DNA of 64,000 bases, from positions 144,507 through 208,506 of the forward strand of contig NZ_JAUXOV010000052.1 of the NCBI RefSeq assembly GCF_030684215.1, read 5' to 3'. The notes beneath the pieces are model-generated. The model was not told where the DNA came from. It saw only the letters and a program-made list of their open reading frames with translations, and did not search any database. Below are positions 35,949 through 46,345 of this stretch, in pieces (the first letter of the stretch is position 1; every line of letters starts with the position of its first letter). Position numbers and translations under genes: made by a program. The DNA comes from Pseudotabrizicola sp. Lineage in GTDB: Bacteria > Pseudomonadota > Alphaproteobacteria > Rhodobacterales > Rhodobacteraceae.

Positions 35949-36822
35949 AGTGCACCCGCTTTTCAATGAACCGGAACTGGAAGGCGGTCAGCGCAATCAC
36001 GATGACCATCAAGATCACTGATTGCGCGGCGGAATCGCCCATGATCAGGTTTACGAACCCGTCGTTGTAAACCTTGTAAACCAGCGTTTCGGTCGATTTG
36101 CCCGGCCCGCCACTGGTGACTGCATGGATGATGCCGAATGTGTCAAACAACGCGTAAACCGTGTTCACAACCAGCAGGAAAAACGTGGTCGGTGTCAGCA
36201 GTGGGAAGACGATGGTCCAGAACGCGTGCCGCTTGGTCGCACCATCAATCGCCGCCGCCTCCAGCAAAGATTTCGGAATCGCCTGCAAGCCCGCCACGAA
36301 GAACAGGAAATTATAGCTGATCTGCTTCCACGTCGCCGCGGCCACCACCAGTGCCATTGCCTGATCACCATTCAGCAACGGGTTCCACGCAATCCCCAAC
36401 TGGCGCAGGGGCCATGCCAGCGTGCCAAAGGAAGGGTTGAACATGAACAGCCACAGCATGCCCGCAATCGCCGGGGCGACGGCATAGGGCCAGATCATCA
36501 GCGTGCGGTATAACCCTTTGCCACGAATGATCTTTTCAACCTGCACGGCCAGAAACAGCGCAATTCCCATGGCAAAGAACGCGACCAGCACCGAAAAGAC
36601 CACCGTGACCTGCATGGCATTCAGATAGGCCGGGTCGTTCAGCACCTTGCGAAAATTCGCCAGCCCTACAAACTTTGATGACAGGCCGAACGGGTCTTCG
36701 CGCAGCACAGACTGGCGAAACGCCTGCGCGGCAGGCCAGTAGAAAAAGATCAGGGTAATCGCCAGTTGCGGCGCCAGCAAAAGCCAGGGCAGCAGCTTGT
36801 GCGGAAAGACGGTACGTCGCAT
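35941..36822 (-). CDS. ugpA: Glycerol-3-phosphate ABC transporter permease
   Basis: This 293-residue permease is read from ATG 36822 ([31 protein letters not shown]), which has an AAGGA site upstream; the TTG two codons earlier in the ORF track is less likely. Membrane segments alternate as in MalF-type permeases, with the EAA loop [29 protein letters not shown]. The gap to ugpB is 91 bases, and it overlaps ugpE. Confidence 0.92.
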   Translation of the reverse strand: MRRTVFPHKLLPWLLLAPQLAITLIFFYWPAAQAFRQSVLREDPFGLSSKFVGLANFRKVLNDPAYLNAMQVTVVFSVLVAFFAMGIALFLAVQVEKIIRGKGLYRTLMIWPYAVAPAIAGMLWLFMFNPSFGTLAWPLRQLGIAWNPLLNGDQAMALVVAAATWKQISYNFLFFVAGLQAIPKSLLEAAAIDGATKRHAFWTIVFPLLTPTTFFLLVVNTVYALFDTFGIIHAVTSGGPGKSTETLVYKVYNDGFVNLIMGDSAAQSVILMVIVIALTAFQFRFIEKRVHYG

Positions 36823-36913
36823 CCACAATCCTTGCTATTCAGTAAAAAGGCGGGTCAGAAAAAAGAAGGGCGCGCAGCGGCCCGGTGCCGATGCGCGCCC
36901 GGTGGTGGCTGAC

Positions 36914-38209
36914 TTAGCCGCCGGTTGCGTCCTTGATCGCGGCATTGCCACGGGTCGCCGCCGCCGTCATCGCCTCTTGCGCGGTTTGCTGACCGGCAAG
37001 CATCTTCTCGAATTCCTCATTCAGAATGTCGCGAATTTGCGGCAGGTTCGGTGCGCGAACGCCTTTGGAGTTTTCGGTCGGCTCTTTGCCCATCATCTGG
37101 GTAATCGGAACTTCGCGCGCTGGGTTGGTCTCGTAAAACCCCGAGCTTTTGGTGGCCTCGTAGGCCGCCATCGTCACTGGCAGATAGCCAGACACTTCGT
37201 GCAGATATTGCTGAACTTCGGTCTGCGACAGGTAGTTGAAGAAGGTGCCAACGCCTTTGTAAGCTTCATCCGACTTGCCACCCATTACCCACAGCGACGC
37301 GCCACCCGGCACGGTGTTCTGCGGTGCGCCTTCTGCTGATTCGTCATAGGGCAGCTGGCCAATGCCATAGTTGATGCCGGCCTTGACGATATCGCCCAAA
37401 CCGCCCGAGCTTTCGGTCAGAATTCCGCATTCGCCTGAAGTGAAGTTCTGCTTGGCTTCCGACGTGCGGCCGCCATAGACGAACACGCCTTCTTTGGCGA
37501 GGTCAGCCATTTCCTGGAAATGCTTGACGAACAACGGGCCATCGACGGCCAGTTCAGGGGTGCCGGCCAGACCGTTTTCGTTGCTGGCCCAGGACACGTT
37601 GTTCCAGGCGGCAAAGTTTTCGGTGTGGATCCATGTCAGCCATGTCGAAGTATAGCCACAGGTTGCTGCACCGCTGGATTTGATCTGACGCGCTGCCGCC
37701 CAAACCTCAGCCCAAGTGGCGGGCGGAGTGTTCACATCCAGCCCGGCCTTTTCAAAGATATCCTTATTGTAATACAGGATCGGGGAGGACGAGTTGTAGG
37801 GGAAAGACAGCATTTCGCCCGCTGGGCTGGAATAATAGCCAACGATACCCGGCAGATACTCGCTCTTGTCAAAGTTGAAACCAGCTTCGGTCAGAACTTC
37901 GGCCACTGGCTTGATTGCGCCCTGTGCGCCCATCATAACGCCTGTGCCAACGTCGAACACCTGAATAATGTCCGGCGCTTGGCCTGCGCGGAATGCAGCG
38001 ATGCCTGCGTTCAGGGTTTCGGGATAGGTGCCTTTGAAAACAGGCTTCACCACATAGTCTGACTGGCTTGCATTGAAATCTGCCGCGATCTTTTCAACCA
38101 CTTCAGAGTTTGCGCCGGTCATAGCGTGCCACCAAGAAATCTCAGTCTGGGCCTGCGCTGCCACTGGCAACGCCATCAACCCGACGACACACAGGTTCAC
38201 GGTTTTCAT
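36914..38209 (-). CDS. ugpB: Glycerol-3-phosphate-binding periplasmic protein
   Basis: This 431-residue binding protein starts at ATG 38209 with signal peptide MKTVNLCVVGLMALPVAAQA. The mature start, TEISWWHAMTGANSEVVEKIAADFNASQSDYVVKPVFKGTYPETLNAGIAAFRAGQAPDIIQVFDVGTGVMM, is strongly UgpB-like. It delivers sn-glycerol-3-phosphate to UgpAEC under phosphate limitation in model bacteria. A possible Pho box lies 52 bases upstream. It is the first gene of the operon. Confidence 0.93.
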   Translation of the reverse strand: MKTVNLCVVGLMALPVAAQAQTEISWWHAMTGANSEVVEKIAADFNASQSDYVVKPVFKGTYPETLNAGIAAFRAGQAPDIIQVFDVGTGVMMGAQGAIKPVAEVLTEAGFNFDKSEYLPGIVGYYSSPAGEMLSFPYNSSSPILYYNKDIFEKAGLDVNTPPATWAEVWAAARQIKSSGAATCGYTSTWLTWIHTENFAAWNNVSWASNENGLAGTPELAVDGPLFVKHFQEMADLAKEGVFVYGGRTSEAKQNFTSGECGILTESSGGLGDIVKAGINYGIGQLPYDESAEGAPQNTVPGGASLWVMGGKSDEAYKGVGTFFNYLSQTEVQQYLHEVSGYLPVTMAAYEATKSSGFYETNPAREVPITQMMGKEPTENSKGVRAPNLPQIRDILNEEFEKMLAGQQTAQEAMTAAATRGNAAIKDATGG

Positions 38210-38260
38210 GTTTGTCTTCCTCCTAGGGATTTGCTGACTGGGCACCTATTCCCGAAAGAC

Positions 38261-38278
38261 ATGACATTCATGCAACAT
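38261..38278 (-). promoter_or_regulatory. Possible Pho box upstream of ugpB
   Basis: On the minus strand ATGTTGCATGAATGTCAT resembles the PhoB box CTGTCATNNNNCTGTCAT: the second half-site ATGTCAT is good, the first (ATGTTGC) is degenerate, and the 11-base period is correct. Its location fits known PhoB control of ugp in other proteobacteria. The rest of the 227-base gap (38210-38436) shows no gene. Confidence 0.4.
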
Positions 38279-38436
38279 TCGGCCTCCCCGGCGCCCCTTC
38301 ATTGCACCAAACGAAAGAAATTTTACCAGAAAGTCAATTGTCTTGCGGCAATAGCGAACATAAACGGTGAAAAGAGGAACAATTACGCCCGCCAGCGCAG
38401 GTCAGGGCCATCATGCTGGCTGACGGGCGGGGCGAT

Positions 38437-39510
38437 TCAGGCCTTAATACTGACCTTGCCGATGGGATTAGAGCAGCAGGCCAGAATGTAGCCATCAGCA
38501 ATGTCATCGTCTGAAATGCCGCCGTTATGAACCATGTGAACCTCTCCGGCGGTCTTGCGCACTTTGCAGGTGCCGCACAGGCCAAAGGTGCAGCCTGACG
38601 GAATGTTCAGCCCGGCCTTGCGGGCCACAGCAAGAACCGTGTCGGTTTCCGCGCAGGCCGCAGTGACACCCGAACTGGTAAACGTAACAGCCGCGCGTAT
38701 GTCGGCATCGGGCACGACATCTGTGATCGGTTCGGCATCGCTTTCGGTGCGGACGGGTGCGCCAAAGCTTTCCTGATGATAGCGGTCCATGTCATAGCCG
38801 ATCGAGACCAGCATCTCGCGCACCGATTGCATGAACGGTTCGGGACCGCAGCAAAACACCTCACGCTCCAGATAGTCAGGGGCCATCAGGCCCAGCATGA
38901 TCTGCGACAGCCGTCCCTGAAACCCATGCCAAGTGCGGAAGGGGTCGGGTTCCTCGACTGTGAACCGCAGTTTCAGACCTGGAACCCGGTTGGCAAACTG
39001 TTCGAGCCGCTCGCGGAAAATTATCTCGGACGGGCGCTTGGCGGCGTGAACAAAAGCAATGTCCGGCATCTCGCCCGAATCCCACGCCCATGTTGTCATC
39101 GACATCATCGGCGTGATCCCCGACCCGGCCGAGATGAACAGATACTTCGACGCCGGATGCCGGTGAAAGCTGAAGATCCCCGAAGGCCCGAAAGCTTTCA
39201 GCCGCATGCCGGGTTTCAGATGGTCCAGCATCCAGCGGGTGCCAATGGATGCCGCCTGCGCCTTAACGGTGACAGAGATCGACAGCGGACGCGACGGGCT
39301 GGAGCTGATGGTATAGGTGCGCTGGATATTGCCACCTGGCACCGGCAGATCAAGCGTCACGAACTGCCCCGGCTGATAGTCGAACCACGCGCCCGACGGC
39401 GCGCGAAAGGTGAATGTGGCCGTGTCAGCCGTATCGGGTACCACCATGGCACATTCCAGCAGCTCAGAGTCTTGCCACGGTTTCGCGGTCCAGTTCCGTT
39501 GGTTGGGCAT
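38437..39510 (-). CDS. gbcB: Rieske oxygenase reductase component (GbcB-like)
   Basis: This 357-residue electron-transfer protein has an FAD domain (PGQFVTLDLPVPGGNIQRTYTISSSPS), an NAD(P) domain (LFISAGSGITPMMSM, EVFCCGPEPFM) and a C-terminal plant-type [2Fe-2S] domain with GCTFGLCGTCKVRKTAGEV and a distal Cys in ILACCSNP. It passes electrons from NAD(P)H to the oxygenase encoded three bases upstream. GbcB-type proteins have this domain order. Symbol and substrate (glycine betaine) are inferred from the partner. The gap to ugpB is large, so the two are separate units. Confidence 0.8.
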   Translation of the reverse strand: MPNQRNWTAKPWQDSELLECAMVVPDTADTATFTFRAPSGAWFDYQPGQFVTLDLPVPGGNIQRTYTISSSPSRPLSISVTVKAQAASIGTRWMLDHLKPGMRLKAFGPSGIFSFHRHPASKYLFISAGSGITPMMSMTTWAWDSGEMPDIAFVHAAKRPSEIIFRERLEQFANRVPGLKLRFTVEEPDPFRTWHGFQGRLSQIMLGLMAPDYLEREVFCCGPEPFMQSVREMLVSIGYDMDRYHQESFGAPVRTESDAEPITDVVPDADIRAAVTFTSSGVTAACAETDTVLAVARKAGLNIPSGCTFGLCGTCKVRKTAGEVHMVHNGGISDDDIADGYILACCSNPIGKVSIKA

Positions 39511-39513
39511 GGC

Positions 39514-41307
<1,794 letters not shown>

Positions 41308-41889
41308 ATGGCAAAGCTTTCCATCATCGTGGTCGAGCGCGACCGAGAGCGTGCGTTGCGCATCGTCGATGGCCTTATGGCCTCGGGCGATCATGCAATC
41401 ACCGTCATTTCCGAAGAAACCGGGCTGGCGCGGCGCATTGCCGAGCAAAAGCCCGATATCGTGCTGATTGACGTGGCCGATCCGTCGCGCGACGTGCTGG
41501 AAGAATTGGCGTTGGTCTCTGGCCCGATGGAACGACCCGTGGCGATGTTCGTGGACCGCTCAGACGAGCAACTGACCCGCGCTGCGATCGAGGCGGGGGT
41601 GTCGGCCTATGTGGTGGATGGCTTGCAGCCCGAGCGGATCAAGCCGGTTCTGGATGCCGCCATCGCTCGATTTCACATGTTCCAGAAAATGCGCGCTGAA
41701 CTGGCGGCAACCAAAGCCGCGCTGGAGGATCGCAAGATCATCGACCGCGCCAAGGCGATTTTGATGAAAGCGCGCGGGATTGACGAAGAAGCTGCCTATG
41801 CCCTGCTGCGCAAGACTGCGATGGACCAAAAACGCCGGGTGGCTGATATCGCACAGCAACTGGTCATGGCGGCGGGGCTGTTGACATGA
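41308..41889 (+). CDS. nasT: Nitrate-responsive ANTAR antiterminator
   Basis: This 193-residue protein starts at ATG 41308 (MAKLSIIVVERDRERALRIVDGLMASGDH) after a GGAGA site. Residues about 1-125 are a receiver-like domain, and the C-terminus is an ANTAR RNA-binding domain (RAELAATKAALEDRKIIDRAKAILMKARGIDEEAAYALLRKTAMDQKRRVADIAQQLV). NasT binds a two-hairpin leader and prevents termination of nas transcription when the sensor NasS releases it. Such a leader is visible at 43173-43288. It overlaps nasS by ATGA. Confidence 0.95.
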   Translation: MAKLSIIVVERDRERALRIVDGLMASGDHAITVISEETGLARRIAEQKPDIVLIDVADPSRDVLEELALVSGPMERPVAMFVDRSDEQLTRAAIEAGVSAYVVDGLQPERIKPVLDAAIARFHMFQKMRAELAATKAALEDRKIIDRAKAILMKARGIDEEAAYALLRKTAMDQKRRVADIAQQLVMAAGLLT

Positions 41890-43061
41890 GCCTGACAACG
41901 CTGCGCCTTGGTTATGTGCCGCTGACGGATGCCGCCCCACTGATCGTCGCGCAAGAGCTGGGCTTTGCCGCAGAAGAGGGGCTGGCCCTAGATCTGATCC
42001 GGGTGCAAAGCTGGGCGCAAAGCCGTGATCTGTTGGGCATGGGCGGGATCGACGCGGCCCACATGCTGGTGCCGCTGCCGATTGCGCAAACTCTTGGCCT
42101 TGGCCCGGCCTATCCACGGTTTGATCTGGTGATGATGCTGTCGGTGGGTGGGCAGGCAATTGCGGTCAGCGCAGCGCTGGCCGATGCGATGCGCGCCCAA
42201 GGGCACGGGTTTGGGTTTGATGATCCGATTGCAGCGCGCGAAGCGTTGATGGCTGTGGCGGGCGGCCAGTTGCGGGTTGGTGTCCCGTTTCCGTTCTCCA
42301 CACAGGCAGAACTGGTGCGGCGTTGGCTAGATGGCACCGATCTGGCCCCCGGTGTCGCGATCCATACTGTGCCGCCGCCCCTGATGGCCGATGCGCTGGC
42401 GGCGGGCGAGGTCGATGCGTTTTGCGTGGGCGAGCCATGGGCGTCTTATGCCGTGGAAACCGGGGTTGGCGTGCTTTTGCTGGCGGGGCGGGCGATCTGG
42501 GCCTCGCCACCCGAAAAGGGGCTGGTCGTGACCCGTGATTTCACCGAAACGCGCCCTGAAGAAACCGGACGCCTCATGCGGGCTGTCTGGCGCGCGTGCC
42601 GTTGGCTGGATCGCCCCGACAACCGGGGAACGGCGGCCGAAATCCTGTCGCGGCCTGAATATCTGAACCTGCCGCCTGAACTGACAGAACGTGGTTTGCT
42701 GGGGCGTCTTCATGTCAGCGCAGCGGGCGAGGTCCGGCAGTTTCCCGACTTCATCCGGTTTCACGACGGTGCGGCGAATTTTCCGTGGCGCAGTCTGGCG
42801 GCGCTGTTGGCGCGGCGGATTGCGGCCGCGCACGGGCTGGATGTGACGCGCGCGATGGAGACGGCGACCGAGTGTTTTCGTACCGACCTCTATCGCCAGC
42901 ATTTGCGCAGCGCAGGCGCCGATCTGCCCGGAGCATCCGCCCGTATCGAAGGAGCCATGGCACATTCAACGGCAGTCGCGTCGGAAAAGGGCCAGATGAT
43001 TCTGGCACCCGATGGGTTCTTTGATGGCGAAACCTTTGACCTGTCGTTCGCCAACCGATGA
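41886..43061 (+). CDS. nasS: Nitrate/nitrite sensor protein
   Basis: This is a 391-residue NrtA-like protein without signal peptide (MSLTTLRLGYVPLTDAAPLIVAQELGFAAEEGLALDLIRVQSWAQSRDLLGMGGIDAAHMLVPLPIAQTLGLG), hence cytosolic. Loss of the export signal compared with the transporter binding protein at 43350 and its coupling to nasT are the marks of NasS, which holds NasT inactive until nitrate or nitrite binds. The pocket segments FCVGEPWASYAVETGVG and FPDFIRFH parallel those of NrtA. It overlaps nasT by four bases. Confidence 0.92.
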   Translation: MSLTTLRLGYVPLTDAAPLIVAQELGFAAEEGLALDLIRVQSWAQSRDLLGMGGIDAAHMLVPLPIAQTLGLGPAYPRFDLVMMLSVGGQAIAVSAALADAMRAQGHGFGFDDPIAAREALMAVAGGQLRVGVPFPFSTQAELVRRWLDGTDLAPGVAIHTVPPPLMADALAAGEVDAFCVGEPWASYAVETGVGVLLLAGRAIWASPPEKGLVVTRDFTETRPEETGRLMRAVWRACRWLDRPDNRGTAAEILSRPEYLNLPPELTERGLLGRLHVSAAGEVRQFPDFIRFHDGAANFPWRSLAALLARRIAAAHGLDVTRAMETATECFRTDLYRQHLRSAGADLPGASARIEGAMAHSTAVASEKGQMILAPDGFFDGETFDLSFANR

Positions 43062-43172
43062 AGGATTGGGCAAATAGTTTTGCGATAGCGCAAATGACAT
43101 GCTGCAACTGCGATACTGCACCGCAGCGCTTGACCGAAGGCCGACGAGCGGTGCAGGCTTAAGATCAGAGAC

Positions 43173-43217
43173 AAAGCAATGGCGCTTTTGATCTGCATGT
43201 TTTCCGCAAAGATGCGG
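43173..43217 (+). promoter_or_regulatory. Two-hairpin ANTAR target in the nas leader
   Basis: Hairpin 1 is AAAGC-(AATGGC)-GCTTT (43173-43188) and hairpin 2 is CCGC-(AAAGAT)-GCGG (43204-43217). Both have six-base loops with A at position 1 and G at position 4, the known recognition pattern of ANTAR proteins. They precede the terminator at 43241-43288 and follow nasTS, so NasT should bind here and stabilise readthrough. Confidence 0.8.
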
Positions 43218-43240
43218 TCCCCCCAAAAATGGCAACGCCG

Positions 43241-43288
43241 CCACCCGTCCTGTCCTCTTGTCAGAGGCCGTGACCGAGGTGGTTTTTT
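43241..43288 (+). terminator. Regulated leader terminator of the nas operon
   Basis: CCACC (43241-43245) pairs with GGTGG (43278-43282), with an inner stem CCTCT-TGTC-AGAGG (43254-43267), and TTTTTT follows (43283-43288). It lies 62 bases before the transporter gene and just after the ANTAR hairpins, which fits NasT-controlled antitermination. The outer stem is short, so its strength is uncertain. Confidence 0.7.
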
Positions 43289-43349
43289 GCCGTTCAGCCC
43301 AAGCCCGCCGCGCAACCGCCGGCCCGGCCTTTGCCAGAGGACACGCCAC

Positions 43350-44639
43350 ATGACCCTTATTCAGCCCAACCGCCGCAGCTTTCTGAAATCCGCTGTCAGC
43401 GTTGCCGCAACCGCAGCCGCCGCACGCCTTGCCTTGCCGGGCGGCGCATGGGCCGCAACCGCCACACCCGAAGTGACTGGCTGCACGCTGGGCTATATCG
43501 CCCTGACCGACTCTGCCCCGCTGATCATCGCCTTGGAAAAAGGCCTTTTCGCCAAGCACGGGATGCCCGATGTAAAGGTCGAAAAGCAGGCCAGCTGGGG
43601 TGCCACGCGCGACAACATGGCGCTTGGGGCTGCCAGTGGTGGTATCGATGGCGGGCATATCCTGCGCCCCAAGGTGCATTTGTACTCCACCGGCAAGGTG
43701 ATGCAGAACAACCAACCGCTGCCAATGTATACCCTGCTGAACCTGAATGAGGATGCGCAGGGGATTTCGGTGTCGCAAGCCTATGCAGACACCGGTGTTG
43801 GCGTTGACAGCTCGCCGCTGCGTGAGGTCTTCGCCGCCAAGCGCGCGGCTGGGCAGGAGATTCCGGTCGCCATGACCTTCCCCGGCGGCACGCATGACCT
43901 ATGGATGCGCTACTGGCTGGCGGCTGGCGGGATCGACCCGACCAAAGACGTGGACCTGATCGTCGTGCCGCCACCGCAGATGGTGGCGAACATGAAGGTC
44001 GGCAACATGGAGGCGTTCTGCGTCGGCGAGCCGTGGAATGAACAGCTTGTCAACCAAGGCATCGGCTTTACAGCGACCACCACGGGCGAGATTTGGTCCA
44101 AGCACCCCGAAAAGGTGCTGGGCATGCGCGCGCAATGGGTTGATGACAACCCGAATGCCACGCTTGCGCTGATGATGGCGGTGATGGAGGCGCAGATCTG
44201 GTGTGACGACGCCGCCAACAAGGATGAGATGGCCGAAATCATTGGCCGCCGGCAATGGTATAACGTGCCGGTCGCAGACATCGTCACCCGCCTTAAGGGT
44301 CAGATCAACTTTGGCAATGGCCGCGTTGAAAGTCGCCCCGATCTTGCAATGAAATTCTGGGGCGCGGATGGTGCAACCTCTTACCCGTGGAAATCCCTCG
44401 ACACTTGGTTCGTGACAGAAAATAAGCGGTGGGGCGCCTTTGCGGGCGATCTTGATACCCGCGCCTTGGTCGATGCCACCAACCGCTCTGATCTGTGGCT
44501 TGCGGCCGCTAAAGGGCTGGGGCTGGAGCCGGGCTTTGCCGACAGCCGTGGGGTCGAGACGTTCTTTGACGGCAAGATCTTCGATCCGGCCAACCCCGAG
44601 GCCTACCTCGACAGCCAGTCGATCAAGGCCATGGTGTAA
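43350..44639 (+). CDS. nrtA: Nitrate ABC transporter substrate-binding protein
   Basis: The 429-residue protein starts at ATG 43350 (MTLIQPNRRSFLKSAVSVAATAAAARLALPGGAWA), a twin-arginine signal. The mature part, TGCTLGYIALTDSAPLIIALEKGLFAKHGMPDVKVEKQASWGATRDNMALG, is the NrtA/CmpA family, with the pocket segment FCVGEPWNEQLVNQGIGF. It captures nitrate and possibly nitrite in the periplasm for NrtB-NrtD. The ORF track's start at 43179 includes the leader terminator and is not coding. Confidence 0.93.
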   Translation: MTLIQPNRRSFLKSAVSVAATAAAARLALPGGAWAATATPEVTGCTLGYIALTDSAPLIIALEKGLFAKHGMPDVKVEKQASWGATRDNMALGAASGGIDGGHILRPKVHLYSTGKVMQNNQPLPMYTLLNLNEDAQGISVSQAYADTGVGVDSSPLREVFAAKRAAGQEIPVAMTFPGGTHDLWMRYWLAAGGIDPTKDVDLIVVPPPQMVANMKVGNMEAFCVGEPWNEQLVNQGIGFTATTTGEIWSKHPEKVLGMRAQWVDDNPNATLALMMAVMEAQIWCDDAANKDEMAEIIGRRQWYNVPVADIVTRLKGQINFGNGRVESRPDLAMKFWGADGATSYPWKSLDTWFVTENKRWGAFAGDLDTRALVDATNRSDLWLAAAKGLGLEPGFADSRGVETFFDGKIFDPANPEAYLDSQSIKAMV

Positions 44640-44649
44640 GGGGGTGGGC

Positions 44650-45534
44650 ATGTCTGTCGTCGCGTTGAAAAAGACCGCCCCCCCGGCCAAGCAGGCAACG
44701 GCAGAGGTTCTGCCCCTGCCTGTGACGGCCAGATCGGGGCAGTGGTTGCGCAAATCCGTGTCAGGCTTTGGCGCAGCGGTACTGCCGCCGTTGGTGGTGT
44801 TGTTCGTGCTGCTGGCCATTTGGCAGATCGCGTTCTCCGGCCCTAATGCTGGTTTGCCGACGCCAACCAAGGTCTGGGCCGAAAGCAGCGAGTTGATCCT
44901 CGATCCGTTCTTTGTTTATGGCTCGCAAGACATTGGACTTGGCTGGCGGGTGCTGACCTCACTGGAACGGGTGGCTTATGGATTTGGCCTTGCCGCTGTG
45001 GCTGGGGTGCTGATGGGTGCGTTGATCGGGCAATCGGCACTGATGATGCGCGGCTTTGACCCGATCTTTCAGGTGCTGCGCACAGTGCCGCCACTGGCAT
45101 GGCTGCCGATTTCGCTGGCGGCTTTCATGGACAGCCGGCCAAGCGCGATCTTTGTGATCTTCATCACCGCGATCTGGCCCATCATCATCAACACCGCCGC
45201 CGGGGTCCGCGCCATTCCGCAGGACTACCGCAACGTGGCCGCCGTTCTGCGCCTGAACCAGATTGAGTTTTTCTGGAAAATCATGGTGCCCTCCGCCGCG
45301 CCTTACATCTTTTCGGGGCTGCGCATCGGCGTTGGCCTGTCTTGGCTGGCCATCGTTGCCGCTGAAATGCTGACCGGCGGCGTCGGCATCGGGTTCTTCA
45401 TCTGGGATGCGTGGAACTCCAGCCGGTTGACCGACATCATCGTGGCGCTGATCTACATCGGGGTGACCGGCTTTGTGCTGGATCGTCTGGTGGGCTGGAT
45501 CGGCTCTGTTGTTTCACGGGGGACAGCGACATGA
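44650..45534 (+). CDS. nrtB: Nitrate ABC transporter permease
   Basis: The 294-residue permease starts at ATG 44650 (MSVVALKKTAPPAKQATAEVLPLPV), 10 bases after nrtA. Membrane segments begin LPPLVVLFVLLAIWQIAFSGP. The coupling loop is GVRAIPQDYRNVAAVLRLNQIEFFWKIMVPSAAPYIFSGLRIGVG, typical of nitrate/taurine/sulfonate permeases. It ends in an ATGA overlap with nrtD. A longer cytosolic N-terminus than many relatives is visible. Confidence 0.92.
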   Translation: MSVVALKKTAPPAKQATAEVLPLPVTARSGQWLRKSVSGFGAAVLPPLVVLFVLLAIWQIAFSGPNAGLPTPTKVWAESSELILDPFFVYGSQDIGLGWRVLTSLERVAYGFGLAAVAGVLMGALIGQSALMMRGFDPIFQVLRTVPPLAWLPISLAAFMDSRPSAIFVIFITAIWPIIINTAAGVRAIPQDYRNVAAVLRLNQIEFFWKIMVPSAAPYIFSGLRIGVGLSWLAIVAAEMLTGGVGIGFFIWDAWNSSRLTDIIVALIYIGVTGFVLDRLVGWIGSVVSRGTAT

Positions 45535-46340
45535 CCATGGCACCCACAAAATACCTGCACATCGACCGTGTCTGCAAATCCTTTACCAACGGGTCCAAAG
45601 TCACAGAGGTTTTGTCAGACATCCGTTTGACCATCGACAAGGGCGAATTCGTGTCGATCATCGGTCATTCCGGTTGCGGCAAGTCCACGCTGCTGAACCT
45701 GATTGCTGGCCTTACCGACGTGACGACCGGTGCGCTGAAGCTGGAAGGGCGTGAGGTGAACGCACCGGGGCCAGAGCGTGCGGTGGTGTTCCAAAACCAC
45801 AGCCTGCTGCCATGGCTGAGCGTGTATGACAACGTAAAGCTGGCAGTGACCAAGGTGTTCTCATCCACCAAAAGCCGGGCGGAACGGCATGACTGGATCA
45901 TGCAGAACCTCGATCTGGTGCAGATGACCCATGCCGCCGACAAACGGCCCGGCGAAATCTCGGGCGGGATGCGGCAGCGGGTGGGCATCGCGCGCGCGCT
46001 GTCGATGGAGCCAAAGGTGCTGCTGCTGGATGAACCCTTTGGCGCGCTAGACGCGCTGACGCGGGCGCATTTGCAGGATGCGGTGATGGATATCCACGCC
46101 CGTCTTGGCAACACCATGATCATGATTACGCATGATGTGGATGAAGCCGTCTTGCTGGCCGACCGTATCGTGATGATGACCAACGGCCCGGCAGCCACGA
46201 TTGGCGAGGTGCTTGATGTTGCCATTCCCCGCCCCCGTGACCGCATCGCATTGGCCAGCCACCCCGATTACGTCCGTGCCCGCGAGTCGGTGCTGCGGTT
46301 CCTGTATGAACGTCACCGTTTCGTCGAAGCGGCGGAGTAA
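45531..46340 (+). CDS. nrtD: Nitrate ABC transporter ATPase
   Basis: The 269-residue ATPase starts at ATG 45531 (MTMAPTKYLHIDRVCKSFTNGSKVTEVLSDIRL). It has Walker A (GHSGCGKST), Q-loop (VVFQNHSLLPWLSV), signature ([14 protein letters not shown]), Walker B (VLLLDEPFGALD) and switch His (MITHDVDEAVLLADRI). The nearest family form is NrtD rather than NrtC, because no NrtA-like domain is fused. It is followed by nirB five bases later. Confidence 0.93.
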   Translation: MTMAPTKYLHIDRVCKSFTNGSKVTEVLSDIRLTIDKGEFVSIIGHSGCGKSTLLNLIAGLTDVTTGALKLEGREVNAPGPERAVVFQNHSLLPWLSVYDNVKLAVTKVFSSTKSRAERHDWIMQNLDLVQMTHAADKRPGEISGGMRQRVGIARALSMEPKVLLLDEPFGALDALTRAHLQDAVMDIHARLGNTMIMITHDVDEAVLLADRIVMMTNGPAATIGEVLDVAIPRPRDRIALASHPDYVRARESVLRFLYERHRFVEAAE

Positions 46341-46345
46341 CCGAT

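Noticed and set aside
43067-43085. Sigma-54-like promoter TTGGGCAAATAGTTTTGCG before the nas leader
   Set aside because: The GG and GC elements are separated by 11 rather than 10 bases, so the match fails on spacing.
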